Below are positions 27,659 through 36,044 of a stretch of 43,300 nucleotides of DNA, one piece after another; within the stretch, counting starts at the first letter, position 1, and each line of letters starts with the position of its first letter. The position numbers were made by a program, and so were the translations under genes. The notes under the pieces are model-generated. The model had not been told where the DNA came from. It searched no databases and saw nothing but the letters and a program-made list of their open reading frames with translations. Origin of the DNA: JBFWML01 sp050251635 (lineage in GTDB: Bacteria > Campylobacterota > Campylobacteria > Campylobacterales > SZUA-545); the NCBI GenBank assembly GCA_050251635.1, contig JBFWML010000016.1:1-43300 (forward strand), read 5' to 3'.

Positions 27659-28012
27659 ATGAGCGTTTTTATGAAAATCGTCAATCACGAAATCCCCGCC
27701 AACCGCGTTTATGAGGACGAGCACACCCTCGCCTTCCACGACATCGACCCCCAAGCGCCCGTGCATGTGCTGGTAATCCCCAAAAAAGAGATTAAAGATT
27801 TTCAGTCGCTCGATACCCAGACCATGAGCCACCTGCTCCACGCCGCGCAGCAGGTTGCCCTCAAGATGGGGCTGGATAAAAGCGGCTATCGCGTCATTGT
27901 CAATAACGGTGCCGATGCGGGACAGGAGGTCCCCCATGTGCATTTGCATATTCTGGGGGGTGCGAAACTGGGACATATTCACCACCAGGATCGCACCCAT
28001 AGCGCCACCTAA
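27659..28012 (+). CDS. HIT family nucleotide-binding protein
   Basis: A 117-residue histidine-triad protein of the HINT/PKCI type. The active site is VPHVHLHILGG with H93, H95 and H97; VHVLVIPKKEIKDF is the conserved upstream strand. Such enzymes cleave purine-nucleoside phosphoramidates or adenylated amines; the cell substrate is not known here. ATG with AAGGAG. The divergent placement beside pheS matches Cj0898 of C. jejuni. Confidence 0.93.
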   Translation: MSVFMKIVNHEIPANRVYEDEHTLAFHDIDPQAPVHVLVIPKKEIKDFQSLDTQTMSHLLHAAQQVALKMGLDKSGYRVIVNNGADAGQEVPHVHLHILGGAKLGHIHHQDRTHSAT

Positions 28013-28027
28013 AAAAGGCAGGGGGCG

Positions 28028-29365
28028 TTACTGCAGCGCAAAAACCCCCACAGCCAGCTCCCCGGACGTTTCCGTGCCTTTCTCAAGCCAGAAATCCCCG
28101 CCGGCCGCTTCTACGCCGGCTCCAATATAATAACCATCCACATAACCCGTTGCGCCGGAGGTTGCGCTATTGGTGAAATAGGGTGAACCGGGTGAACCGC
28201 CGCCCGAGAAGTTCACGTTCCAGCTGCTGCCCCCCGTGGTGGAGAACTGCATATTTCCGCTTGTCGCCCCGGTTGCGAAGTCAACCAGCATGCTCATCTG
28301 GCTTGAGGCGGTAATAATCTCACCGCGGTCTTGAAGCCCGCCCGGCCCATAGGCCATCACCCCGCCGGCCACCTTCCCGCTAAAGTTTCTCGTTCCGCTC
28401 GGAGGTAGGTTTTCCGCAAGACTGTACCCCGACGCAGGATGCGCCCAATATTCCACATAATTCAGCACCGACGGCAGCTCGAGCCCCTCATACATCTCGC
28501 CCGTTTCAAATTCGGACAGGTCGATAGAAAGCGTCACTTTGCCCCATTCGATATACGCGTTGGGCTGCGTAAAACGAGTGACCGACCCAAGACCCGCCCA
28601 ATCTTGCGTGAAATAGCTCGCATCTTCATAGAACCAACCCCCGTAGATTGTCCAGGATTGTTTGCTCAGCGGGGCAATTTCTCGCACAATATCGCCCAGG
28701 GAAAGCAGCTGTGGGGCGCCTTGCTCTCCGTCACCCTCCGTCTCGCCCGGTTGCATCTGACCGTTTGATGAAGATTCGCCCCCCGCCGAGGCACTCAGTT
28801 TTTGCAGCTCTGCCGCCGTATAAGCCCTAGGCGGCGTGGGTATCTGGCCCGGCATAATCTGGGTCAACTGCCCGGCGGCAACATTCACCGGGCTGCCTAG
28901 ATCGCGGGAACCGACAATAATCCGGCCATCGGTGCAGGCCACCGTGTCGCCGTCCGCGCCAATCACGCCTAAAAAATGGGTACCCCGGATGCCGATGGTC
29001 GCCGTGCGGCTTGTCAGCTCGAAGTTTTGCGGCGCGGCTTTGGAAATCTGCCCCGTCATGACCTTGAAAGCCCCCTTCACCGCCGAGAATTTTGCCTTGG
29101 GCTGCGCGCCTGCGTAGTCGAACTCCTCCACAGCAAACTCGCTGCCGTTACCCAGCGTCACAACGGTGTCGTCTTGAAACACCAGCTGCGCCCGCGCCGA
29201 TGCGGCGGTTCGGATACGATCACCCCTTAGAAGCTGCGCGCCAATCTCGGCCTTGATTGTCTTGCCCGCACGATCGATCTGCACCTGCCCGCTAAGACCC
29301 GCAATCTCTCCCACCGCGGCCAGCAACGAAAGCGCCAGCCCTAAGATAAGCGTCAAAACCCGCAT
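28028..29365 (-). CDS. Secreted FecR-domain protein with C-terminal TbpB-like small barrel
   Basis: A 445-residue protein. Signal peptide at about residues 1-20, without a lipobox cysteine. A FecR domain spans about 21-175 (QLLRGDRIRTAASARAQLVF, TATIGIRGTHFLGV), then a Pro/Gly/Ser-rich linker (175-220), a beta-rich middle (225-310) and a C-terminal beta-rich domain (325-445). The last has NFSGKV, MLVDFATGATSGNMQF, DGYYIGAGVEAAGGDFWLE and a final GVFAL, resembling the TbpB/fHbp-like barrel of Slam-exported proteins. It starts at ATG 29365 with AGGAG, 2 bp after the TPR-barrel gene. No FecI sigma factor or TonB receptor is near, so anti-sigma function is unlikely. The barrel assignment is by eye. 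Confidence 0.75.
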   Translation of the reverse strand: MRVLTLILGLALSLLAAVGEIAGLSGQVQIDRAGKTIKAEIGAQLLRGDRIRTAASARAQLVFQDDTVVTLGNGSEFAVEEFDYAGAQPKAKFSAVKGAFKVMTGQISKAAPQNFELTSRTATIGIRGTHFLGVIGADGDTVACTDGRIIVGSRDLGSPVNVAAGQLTQIMPGQIPTPPRAYTAAELQKLSASAGGESSSNGQMQPGETEGDGEQGAPQLLSLGDIVREIAPLSKQSWTIYGGWFYEDASYFTQDWAGLGSVTRFTQPNAYIEWGKVTLSIDLSEFETGEMYEGLELPSVLNYVEYWAHPASGYSLAENLPPSGTRNFSGKVAGGVMAYGPGGLQDRGEIITASSQMSMLVDFATGATSGNMQFSTTGGSSWNVNFSGGGSPGSPYFTNSATSGATGYVDGYYIGAGVEAAGGDFWLEKGTETSGELAVGVFALQ

Positions 29366-29367
29366 GA

Positions 29368-30687
29368 TCACTCCTTTATCCGCTTAATGGCGCCGTCGCC
29401 AAAAAAGTGGTTGTAGCTTAGGGTAAAGACCCGCCGCTCGTAGTCGAAAAAGTCGTTGTTGGAATCGCCCTTGCCATAACCGGCGCCCAAAGAGAGGTAG
29501 CTGGTTTTTTCCAGCGGCATATTGACCGACGCCGTCAAGTCCAGACTGATGTCCGAGCGCTTTTTATCCTCAAAGCTCTCTTTGGCTTCCCCGCGGTGCT
29601 TGAGTGATGCGCCCAGCAGCGCCGACCAACCGCGCTCCAAGCCGACTATCCGCTGCGCGCCCAGCGAAAGGGTGGTGATGTCGGAAAAATCCTTCTTGGC
29701 ATAATCCTCCTGCTGCAAGTAGCCGCTATAAATCCACATGCCACCCGAATCGTCCGACCGGCGCAAGTCACCCTTAAGATACAGCAGTCTGGAATCCCGC
29801 GGCGGGTTTAATAAAGAGAGCCGATCGGTTAACCTGAAATCCAGCGCCATTGTATCGGTGCGCGAAAGGGGCTTTTCATACTGGGCGCCCAGACTGAGAT
29901 CCCGGAAATAAGAAGACCCGCCATATTTGAGCATACCAAAACCCAACGGTACGAACAGCGAATAATCCCGCCCCCGGTACAACCAGCCCGTTTCCACGGA
30001 GGGGAAGGTTAAATCCTGTCCGCTGCCGCCCAGCAGACGGGGGTTTTCACTGGTCCACTCGCTGCCCGAAAGCTCAAAAAACTGCTGGTTATACAGATTG
30101 ACCCGCGTCTGCCAAAAACGGTCTTTTTCAGGCAGGTTATAAATATGCGTAAAGGCCAACTGCTCGAAATGCGCGCGTCCCGAAAGGGCGGCATTGGTCA
30201 GGCCACCCAGGCGATTGTCGCTGTCGTAGCGGATATTGGTGTCATCCAGCAAGCCCGCAGACACAAAAAGACTCACATTGTGTTTTTGCTTGGCCTGACT
30301 GATGGCCGCCAGATACTGCAACACCGATTGACGCAACTCCTGAGGCATAGGCTGGGCCAAAACGGCCGCAAACTCCCCCTCGGCTTGATCGTATAGCCCG
30401 GCGGCATAATAGGCGCGACCCAGCTCAAAACGGGCGACCGCATTGCCGGGGCGGAGCATCAACACCCGCTCATAGGCTGCGATCGCTTCGTTGTAGCGGC
30501 GGGTTTCCAGGGCGCTGCGGGCCAAAAAGAGGTTAATCTCCGCATTACCCATATCCGATCGAAACAGCGAGAGAAAGGCGTCATAGGCCTGCTCATAACG
30601 CTTGTCGTCATAGAGGCGTTTCGCTCCGTCAAACCCCGCCGCCCATAAAGGCAGGGCGACCAAAAACGGTAGAAGAAGTTTTTTCAT
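29368..30687 (-). CDS. TPR plus outer-membrane beta-barrel protein, Slam-like
   Basis: A 439-residue protein. A signal peptide (about 1-17, MKKLLLPFLVALPLWA) is followed by TPR-type helices (about 20-150, e.g. RRYNEAIAAYERVLMLRPGN and AVARFELGRAYYAAGLYDQA). The rest (about 155-430) consists of short alternating strands ending near YERRVFTLSYNHFF. This architecture is that of surface lipoprotein assembly modifiers (Slam, DUF560), which move small-barrel proteins to the cell surface. The neighbouring FecR-barrel protein is a plausible client. ATG 30687 is favoured by AAGGGG five bases upstream. Other TPR-barrel exporters remain possible. Confidence 0.7.
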   Translation of the reverse strand: MKKLLLPFLVALPLWAAGFDGAKRLYDDKRYEQAYDAFLSLFRSDMGNAEINLFLARSALETRRYNEAIAAYERVLMLRPGNAVARFELGRAYYAAGLYDQAEGEFAAVLAQPMPQELRQSVLQYLAAISQAKQKHNVSLFVSAGLLDDTNIRYDSDNRLGGLTNAALSGRAHFEQLAFTHIYNLPEKDRFWQTRVNLYNQQFFELSGSEWTSENPRLLGGSGQDLTFPSVETGWLYRGRDYSLFVPLGFGMLKYGGSSYFRDLSLGAQYEKPLSRTDTMALDFRLTDRLSLLNPPRDSRLLYLKGDLRRSDDSGGMWIYSGYLQQEDYAKKDFSDITTLSLGAQRIVGLERGWSALLGASLKHRGEAKESFEDKKRSDISLDLTASVNMPLEKTSYLSLGAGYGKGDSNNDFFDYERRVFTLSYNHFFGDGAIKRIKE

Positions 30688-30696
30688 CCTCACCCC

Positions 30697-31971
30697 TTAA
30701 AAGCGGTAGGCCGCCCTGAGCAAAAGGGTCATCCCCTCCGCATCGCCGCCGCCAATCAGCAGCCGCGCATCGCCGTCAACACTCTCCTGAACTTTAGCGC
30801 GAAATACGCCCTCAAGATGCGTGGCCGAATAATCGGCCCCATTGTCGTCTTTGCCGTTTTGGTAAACCAGATTGCCCATCACGTTAGCGTTGACAAAAGT
30901 CTCAGAAAGATCACCCAACGCATAACGACCGCCCACCCGTACAACCTGACCTTTATGCAGTCCCGCAATGGAGGCTTCATAGCCCGATGCGTAGGCCGGG
31001 GTGGGACCCCAAGGCTCTACGATACCGCCATCGCCGGAAACCGCATTGAGCGCCGCCTCGATCGTTAAGGGTTCGCTAATTTCCATCTGAAACATCGCGC
31101 CGATAATTGAGTGGGAGTATGCGTCGGCATCTTCGGTTCCGGTCACATTGATCAGCTGGGCCGAAGCCGTGGCGCGGTGCGCGCCCACAGGCAGGGCTTT
31201 GGAGCCGTCCAGATAGATTGCGCTGAGTCCGCCTTTGCCCGTGGTTGTTTTAACGGCGGGCATCAAATAAAGCCACCCCTGCCCTTTGAGTTCCGCTTCG
31301 TCGTTTTGGTAGAGCGCGGCACCGGTTAAAACCCCCATATTATCCACATTGGAATTGCCGCCCGCCTGTGTGCCAAAAAGCGTATCGCTCATGCTGGCAA
31401 AACTGCCTTTATCGCTGCCGTTTGAACCCAAAGATCCGCTTGAGGGGCCGCTAAAGGCGTTCACATAACCCACCGAGAAACGGAAGTTGGGCGCCTTGTC
31501 ATCAAAGGTCGCCACCACTGCCTCGACGGCATTGGGCGCCATTCGAAACCCCTGACTGCTGGAAACCAGCGGCGAATCGAACAAAAAGCGGCCCGCCATC
31601 AAGTCGTAGCCGGGCTTTTGGTGGTGCGCGTAAAAACGGTTCAGGGAGAAAAACAGCCCCGATCGGCCGCCCGTGGTGGACTCAAGGCCCAGCAAAGGCG
31701 CGCCGCCGTAGGCCCCGGTGTCGCTATCTTTTGTCTCGAACAAAGGCAAGGCCACGCTTCCGCCCACGCCGAAAGTGAGGGTTTCGTTATAGGCACGGGT
31801 ATAAACACCGTCCAAACCTACACCCGCCGCCATCCGTGAAGGCTCGGAAGAGAGACCCGCCATGCCGACCGCCGCAGCTTCAATCCGGCCTTCGCCAACC
31901 TGTACGGCCGCCTGTGCCGTTGTAACCCCCGCCAGAAGTGCCACTCCCAGCCAAACCGATTTTCGAACCAT
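30697..31971 (-). CDS. Outer-membrane porin (OprD-like)
   Basis: A 424-residue protein with a clear signal peptide (residues 1-21, ending TTAQA) and amphipathic strands throughout, finishing with LLLRAAYRF; a terminal Phe is the usual outer-membrane insertion signal. It looks like the OprD-type porins common in Campylobacterota. It is the first gene of a three-gene minus-strand set with the TPR-barrel and FecR genes (9 and 2 bp gaps). AAGGAG precedes the ATG. Substrate unknown. Confidence 0.75.
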   Translation of the reverse strand: MVRKSVWLGVALLAGVTTAQAAVQVGEGRIEAAAVGMAGLSSEPSRMAAGVGLDGVYTRAYNETLTFGVGGSVALPLFETKDSDTGAYGGAPLLGLESTTGGRSGLFFSLNRFYAHHQKPGYDLMAGRFLFDSPLVSSSQGFRMAPNAVEAVVATFDDKAPNFRFSVGYVNAFSGPSSGSLGSNGSDKGSFASMSDTLFGTQAGGNSNVDNMGVLTGAALYQNDEAELKGQGWLYLMPAVKTTTGKGGLSAIYLDGSKALPVGAHRATASAQLINVTGTEDADAYSHSIIGAMFQMEISEPLTIEAALNAVSGDGGIVEPWGPTPAYASGYEASIAGLHKGQVVRVGGRYALGDLSETFVNANVMGNLVYQNGKDDNGADYSATHLEGVFRAKVQESVDGDARLLIGGGDAEGMTLLLRAAYRF

Positions 31972-32003
31972 AAACGCTCCTTGAGCAGTTGTGATTCGAA
32001 ACA

Positions 32004-32009
32004 GTAATA
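32004..32009 (-). promoter_or_regulatory. Candidate -10 box for the porin/TPR-barrel/FecR set
   Basis: TATTAC on the minus strand, 33 bp upstream of the porin ATG, preceded by a T-rich stretch (CTTCTTTTTTAGTTGCTTCG). T-rich upstream DNA in place of a -35 box is typical of sigma-70 promoters in this phylum. The same T-run also serves as the U-tract of the terminator ahead of it. Confidence 0.35.
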
Positions 32010-32019
32010 CGAAGCAACT

Positions 32020-32044
32020 AAAAAAGAAGGTTAGCTAATCAACC
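32020..32044 (-). terminator. Probable terminator after the OsmC-like gene
   Basis: On the minus strand GGTTG/TAACC (one G-U pair) forms a short stem around a six-base loop, followed by a U-rich tract including six U residues. It overlaps the OsmC stop codon (32039-32041). It would separate the argH-osmC transcript from the porin set. The stem is weak. Confidence 0.45.
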
Positions 32045-32521
32045 CGGGCAGGCATCTCCACCCATTGCATCCGCCGCCAGCCCTAGGCTACCGGTTTCGC
32101 CGGAGACGATGCTTTCGCGATCGGCTATGCAAACGCCGTTGTGGATAATCGTATAAAACACTTTCGCCACACCGCGCACGGTGTTGACGGTGGTGCAGTA
32201 GCTTTCAAGGCTCGAAAGCACCCAACGCCGCGCGTCAAGATCGCTGCCGTCGGAGTCAAAGCGGTAGGTTAAGTGGATGTCGGTAAAGCGGTAGGGGGCT
32301 TGATCGGTGCGTTCCAGATCGCCGGTGACTTCGAGGTTTTTGACCGCCCTGCCCTGCTTTTCGGGCAGCATCACAATATCGGTGCCGGAGCAGCTAATCA
32401 GGCCGATGGCGAAGTATTCCAGCGGGCTGATATGCTCTTTGGGCTTGAGGTCAAACTTGACGCCCCGGCTGGTGGTTGCCTCAAAATGGATACCCGATTG
32501 TTGGGTGATTTTTACCTGCAT
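32039..32521 (-). CDS. OsmC family protein
   Basis: A 160-residue OsmC/Ohr-fold protein with the two conserved cysteines, C44 in AIGLISCSGTDIVMLPEKQ and C109 in SLESYCTTVNTVRGVAKV. Family members are thiol peroxidases or of unknown substrate; this one is the YhfA-like OsmC type rather than clearly Ohr. The tail after residue 125 is longer than usual and carries two extra cysteines. Start taken at ATG 32521 with AAGGAG eight bases upstream; it overlaps argH by 10 bp. Confidence 0.85.
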   Translation of the reverse strand: MQVKITQQSGIHFEATTSRGVKFDLKPKEHISPLEYFAIGLISCSGTDIVMLPEKQGRAVKNLEVTGDLERTDQAPYRFTDIHLTYRFDSDGSDLDARRWVLSSLESYCTTVNTVRGVAKVFYTIIHNGVCIADRESIVSGETGSLGLAADAMGGDACPG

Positions 32522-33918
32522 GAACTCTGCTCCTTGAGCCATTTTTTGCAGCATTCGATCTGCTTTTGCACCGAGCTGGCCGCCGTGCCGCCTTCGCTGG
32601 CGCGGGCATTCATGGAGGCTTCCAGTTTTAAATGCCCCATCACCCCTTCGTCGATGCGATCGTCGATGGTTTTCAGATCGGCGTAGGCCAGTTCGCTCAC
32701 ATCCACGCCTTTGCTTTCCGCCAAGGCCACCGCGCGGCCCGTGATATGGTGCGCCTCGCGGAAAGGTACGCCTTTTTTGGCTAGGTAATCCGCCAGATCG
32801 GTCGCGGTCAAATGCCCTTTTCGGCAGGCGATCAGCATTTTGTCGTTGTTGACGCGCATCGTCGAAAGCATCGCCTCCAAAATCACCAGCGAATCGCGCA
32901 GGGTTTTAACGGTGTCGAAAACGCCCTCTTTATCTTCCTGCGTGTCTTTGTTGTAGGCCAGCGGCAAGCCCTTCATCACGGTCAAAAGCCCCACCAGATT
33001 GCCGTAAACGCGCCCTGTTTTGCCCCGGATCAGCTCGGCGACATCGGGGTTTTTCTTCTGGGGCATAATCGAGCTGCCCGTCGAGTATTGATCGGAAATG
33101 GTCACAAAACCGAACTCCTGACTCGACCAGATGATCAGCTCTTCGCACAACCGGCTCATATGCATAATGCACGCCGCACTGTTAAAGAGCAGCTCCAGCG
33201 CAAAGTCCCGATCGCTGACCGTATCCATGCAGTTAAGCGTCACGCCGTCAAAACCCAGCGTTTCGGCCACCAGACGGCGATCGACCGGATGCGGCGTGCC
33301 CGCCAGCGCCGCGCAGCCAAGGGGGCTTAGGTTGTTGCGCTCAAAACTGTCGCCAAAGCGCGAAAAATCCCGGCGGAACATCGCCGCGTAGGCCAGCAGA
33401 TGATAGGCAAAACTGACCGGCTGGGCGTGTTGCAGGTGGGTCATGCCGGGCATCAGCGTGTTTTTGTGCGCTTCGGCCATATGGGTGAGGGTTTCCACCA
33501 GCCGCATTAAAAGCCGCTGCATCTCGCGGTTTTGCCGCAGGCTCCAAAGCCGGAAATCCAGCGCAACCTGATCGTTGCGGCTTCGCGCCGTGTGCAGCCG
33601 TTTACCCGCGTCGCCGATAATCTCCGAAAGCCGCTTTTCCACGGCCATATGAATGTCTTCGTCGGCAATGACAAATTTAAACTCGCCGCTTTCGATTTCA
33701 TTCTTGACCTGCTCCAATCCCTCCACGATCCGCTCGGCATCGGCGTGGCTTAAAATCCCCTGTTTGGCCAGCATCGTCGCGTGGGCCATCGACCCTTCGA
33801 TATCCTCACGGTAGAGTTCGCGGTCAAACATGACCGACGCGTTAAACGCCTCTAAAAGTTCGCTGGAGGCCTCCTGAAAACGGCCGCCCCACATTTTTTC
33901 CGTATTGCCCTGCATCAT
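32512..33918 (-). CDS. argH: Argininosuccinate lyase
   Basis: A 468-residue enzyme that splits argininosuccinate into arginine and fumarate. The fumarase-family signature GSSIMPQKKNPD is at residues 281-292, the catalytic-histidine segment THLQHAQPVSF near 160, and KRLHTARSRNDQVALDFRLW near 107. Start ATG 33918 overlaps the rny stop (ATGA) with GGAG eight bases upstream; a second ATG follows immediately. Confidence 0.97.
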   Translation of the reverse strand: MMQGNTEKMWGGRFQEASSELLEAFNASVMFDRELYREDIEGSMAHATMLAKQGILSHADAERIVEGLEQVKNEIESGEFKFVIADEDIHMAVEKRLSEIIGDAGKRLHTARSRNDQVALDFRLWSLRQNREMQRLLMRLVETLTHMAEAHKNTLMPGMTHLQHAQPVSFAYHLLAYAAMFRRDFSRFGDSFERNNLSPLGCAALAGTPHPVDRRLVAETLGFDGVTLNCMDTVSDRDFALELLFNSAACIMHMSRLCEELIIWSSQEFGFVTISDQYSTGSSIMPQKKNPDVAELIRGKTGRVYGNLVGLLTVMKGLPLAYNKDTQEDKEGVFDTVKTLRDSLVILEAMLSTMRVNNDKMLIACRKGHLTATDLADYLAKKGVPFREAHHITGRAVALAESKGVDVSELAYADLKTIDDRIDEGVMGHLKLEASMNARASEGGTAASSVQKQIECCKKWLKEQSSCR

Positions 33919-35441
33919 CGTGCCATCTCCACCGCGCGGGTTTCACGAATCACGTTCACTTTAATTTCCCCCGGATATTGCACTTTTTGTTCGATCTCTT
34001 TGGCGATCTCTTTGCTCATCAGCACCATTTCGCGGTCGTCCACTTCGCTGGCATTCACCAGCACGCGCAGTTCGCGCCCCGCGCTGATGGCGTAGGCCTG
34101 CAACACGCCCCGTTTGGCGGTGGCGATGTTTTCGATCTCCTGAACCCGCTTAAGGAAGCTTTCGAGCACCTCGCGGCGTGCGCCCGGACGCGCGGCGGAG
34201 AGCGCGTCGGCGGTGCAGACGGCGGCGGATTCGATACTGGTGGGTTCCTCGTGGCCGTGGTGGGCGTAGATGGCGTTGATAACCACATCGCTCTCTTTGT
34301 AGCGGCGGCAAATCTCCGCGCCCAGATCGACGTGGCTGCCGTCGTGCTCCTGGGTCAGCGCCTTGCCGATATCGTGCAAAATCCCCGCACGCCTAGCCAG
34401 CTTGCCGTTGCCATCGAGCTCCGAGGCGATAATCCCCGCCAGATGCGCCACTTCAAGGCTGTGGGCCAGCGCGTTTTGGCCGTAGCTGGCGCGGTATTTG
34501 AGGCGGCCTATCAACTTAAGCAGTTCGGGGTGCATATCGCCTACGCCTAGGTCAATGACAATGTTTTGCCCCTCTTCTAAGAGGCTCTCCTCAAACTGCG
34601 CTTTGACGTTGGCGTGAATCTCCTCGATCCGGCTGGGTTGGATGCGGCCGTCTTCCAGCAGCAGCTCGATCGTGCGCGTGGCGATGGCGCGGCGGTAGAG
34701 GTTAAAGCTGCTAATGACAATCGCGCCGGGGGTATCGTCGATGATAATATCCACGCCCAGCAGGTTTTCGAGGGTTTTGATATTGCGCCCCTCTTTGCCG
34801 ATAATGCGGCCTTTGTACTCTTCGTTGTTGATATGCACGGTGTTGATCAGCCGCTCGGAGGCAAACTCGCCCGCATAACGGGTGGTCGCCTGGGCAATGA
34901 TATAGTTGGCCTTGCGGCGCGCTTCGTTTTTGGCTTCGGTTTCGGCCTTGCGGATAATATTGGCCGACTCCAGCCGCGCGCTCTCTTCGACCTGATGCAG
35001 CAGCATCTGCTTGGCTTCGTCGGACGTCATGCCTGCGGCGCGCTCGATCGCCCGTTCGGCCTCGACAAAACGCTGGCGGTACTGAATCTGTTGCTGCTCG
35101 TTTTCCTTCTGCAGCCGCTGAACCTCTTTTCGGATGCGGGCAATCTGGCGGCGATCCTCTTCGAGCATCTCCTCTTTTTGAAACAGTTGCTGGCTGCGCT
35201 GGTTTTGATCGCGCTTGGCCTCCTGAAACTCATCTTCGAGCTGTCTTTTCAGCTCCAGCTCGCGGCTTTGAATCTGGACTTTGGCGTTTTCGAGCAGCAG
35301 TTGCGCTTCGTGTTCGATGGCTTTGGCTTTGGCTTTGGCCTGCTCGACGTAGATGGCGTATTTCGCCATGTCGATCTTGCGGGTCACATACCAAGCGATA
35401 CTAGCGGTGGCAGCTCCTGTGGCGATTATTTCGGTTATCAT
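33915..35441 (-). CDS. rny: Ribonuclease Y
   Basis: A 508-residue membrane-bound endoribonuclease. An N-terminal membrane segment (about residues 3-22) is followed by a long coiled coil (about 25-190), a KH domain (GRIIGKEGRNIKTLENLLGV, near 215) and an HD phosphohydrolase domain (HSLEVAHLAGIIASEL and ARRAGILHDIGKALTQEHDG). It starts mRNA decay. ATG with GAGGAA upstream; its first 41 bp overlap the end of the cyclo-ligase gene. Confidence 0.96.
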   Translation of the reverse strand: MITEIIATGAATASIAWYVTRKIDMAKYAIYVEQAKAKAKAIEHEAQLLLENAKVQIQSRELELKRQLEDEFQEAKRDQNQRSQQLFQKEEMLEEDRRQIARIRKEVQRLQKENEQQQIQYRQRFVEAERAIERAAGMTSDEAKQMLLHQVEESARLESANIIRKAETEAKNEARRKANYIIAQATTRYAGEFASERLINTVHINNEEYKGRIIGKEGRNIKTLENLLGVDIIIDDTPGAIVISSFNLYRRAIATRTIELLLEDGRIQPSRIEEIHANVKAQFEESLLEEGQNIVIDLGVGDMHPELLKLIGRLKYRASYGQNALAHSLEVAHLAGIIASELDGNGKLARRAGILHDIGKALTQEHDGSHVDLGAEICRRYKESDVVINAIYAHHGHEEPTSIESAAVCTADALSAARPGARREVLESFLKRVQEIENIATAKRGVLQAYAISAGRELRVLVNASEVDDREMVLMSKEIAKEIEQKVQYPGEIKVNVIRETRAVEMAR

Positions 35442-35994
35442 GAAGGGTTCCTCTGGATTGAATAATCCCTTGGTCGCTGACTAAGAAATCCCCCCGCAGA
35501 TCCCACTCGTCGCTGACCGTGCGATCGGTTAAGAGGGGAAAGGGTTGAACAAAAATCACAATGGGTTTATTTTGAAGCGTGGGGTAAAAGCGATCATACA
35601 TACCTTTGCCAAATCCGATCCGTTTAAAAGCGGCGTCGATAGCAACGGCGGGAACAATCATCACATCCACCTTTTTTATCTCTTGCCCGCTTGCACAGGG
35701 GGCCAGGATTCCCAGTCTTTGACGTGTTAAGGGTAGCCGGTATCGTACCATTGTGAAACTAATATCCCCCATAAAAGGAACATAAAGGTTGCAGCGTCTG
35801 CGCCATGCGGGAAAAAGCGGCCGGATGTCGGCTTCAAAGCCCAAGGGGACATAGGCCAGCACGCTTTTGGGCGCGAGTCTTTTGATAAGGCTTTCTAAGT
35901 GGCGGCGCACCTTGGCGTTGCGTCCGGCGCGGCCCCAAAGCGCACGCTTTCTCAGCTGAGCTAAAGCGGCGCTTCTAACGCTTTTTTTATCCAT
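35401..35994 (-). CDS. 5-formyltetrahydrofolate cyclo-ligase family protein
   Basis: A 197-residue protein with the family motifs VMIVPAVAID and RIGFGKGMYDRFY, and an N-terminal ATP-site helix (KKSVRSAALAQLRKRAL). The enzyme converts 5-formyl-THF to 5,10-methenyl-THF using ATP. Start uncertain: ATG 35994 (MDKKS) or ATG 36000 (MGMDKK), both behind a G-run; upstream in-frame codons run into the divergent gene. The C-terminus overlaps rny by 41 bp. A TGTTATCAT extended -10 match on the minus strand at 36045-36053 could drive the unit. Confidence 0.85.
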   Translation of the reverse strand: MDKKSVRSAALAQLRKRALWGRAGRNAKVRRHLESLIKRLAPKSVLAYVPLGFEADIRPLFPAWRRRCNLYVPFMGDISFTMVRYRLPLTRQRLGILAPCASGQEIKKVDVMIVPAVAIDAAFKRIGFGKGMYDRFYPTLQNKPIVIFVQPFPLLTDRTVSDEWDLRGDFLVSDQGIIQSRGTLHDNRNNRHRSCHR

Positions 35995-36014
35995 CCCCAT
36001 AAGCCCCCGGCGGG

Positions 36015-36020
36015 TAAAAT
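36015..36020 (+). promoter_or_regulatory. Candidate -10 box for tlpA-like/ftsY/radA genes
   Basis: TAAAAT preceded by GGG, 25 bp upstream of the lipoprotein ATG, within a 50-bp divergent gap. The transcript would keep the AAGGAG ribosome site (36034-36039). Pattern match only. Confidence 0.4.
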
Positions 36021-36044
36021 CATCCCTCTTTTTAAGGAGCTGCA

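Noticed and set aside
28013..28050. Terminator between the convergent HIT and FecR genes
   Set aside because: There is an A/T run on each side, but only a 4-5 bp stem with a long loop could be drawn.
28028..29365. FecR-domain protein as an anti-sigma regulator of iron uptake
   Set aside because: It has a signal peptide at the very N-terminus, no cytoplasmic domain, and no FecI or TonB-receptor gene nearby.
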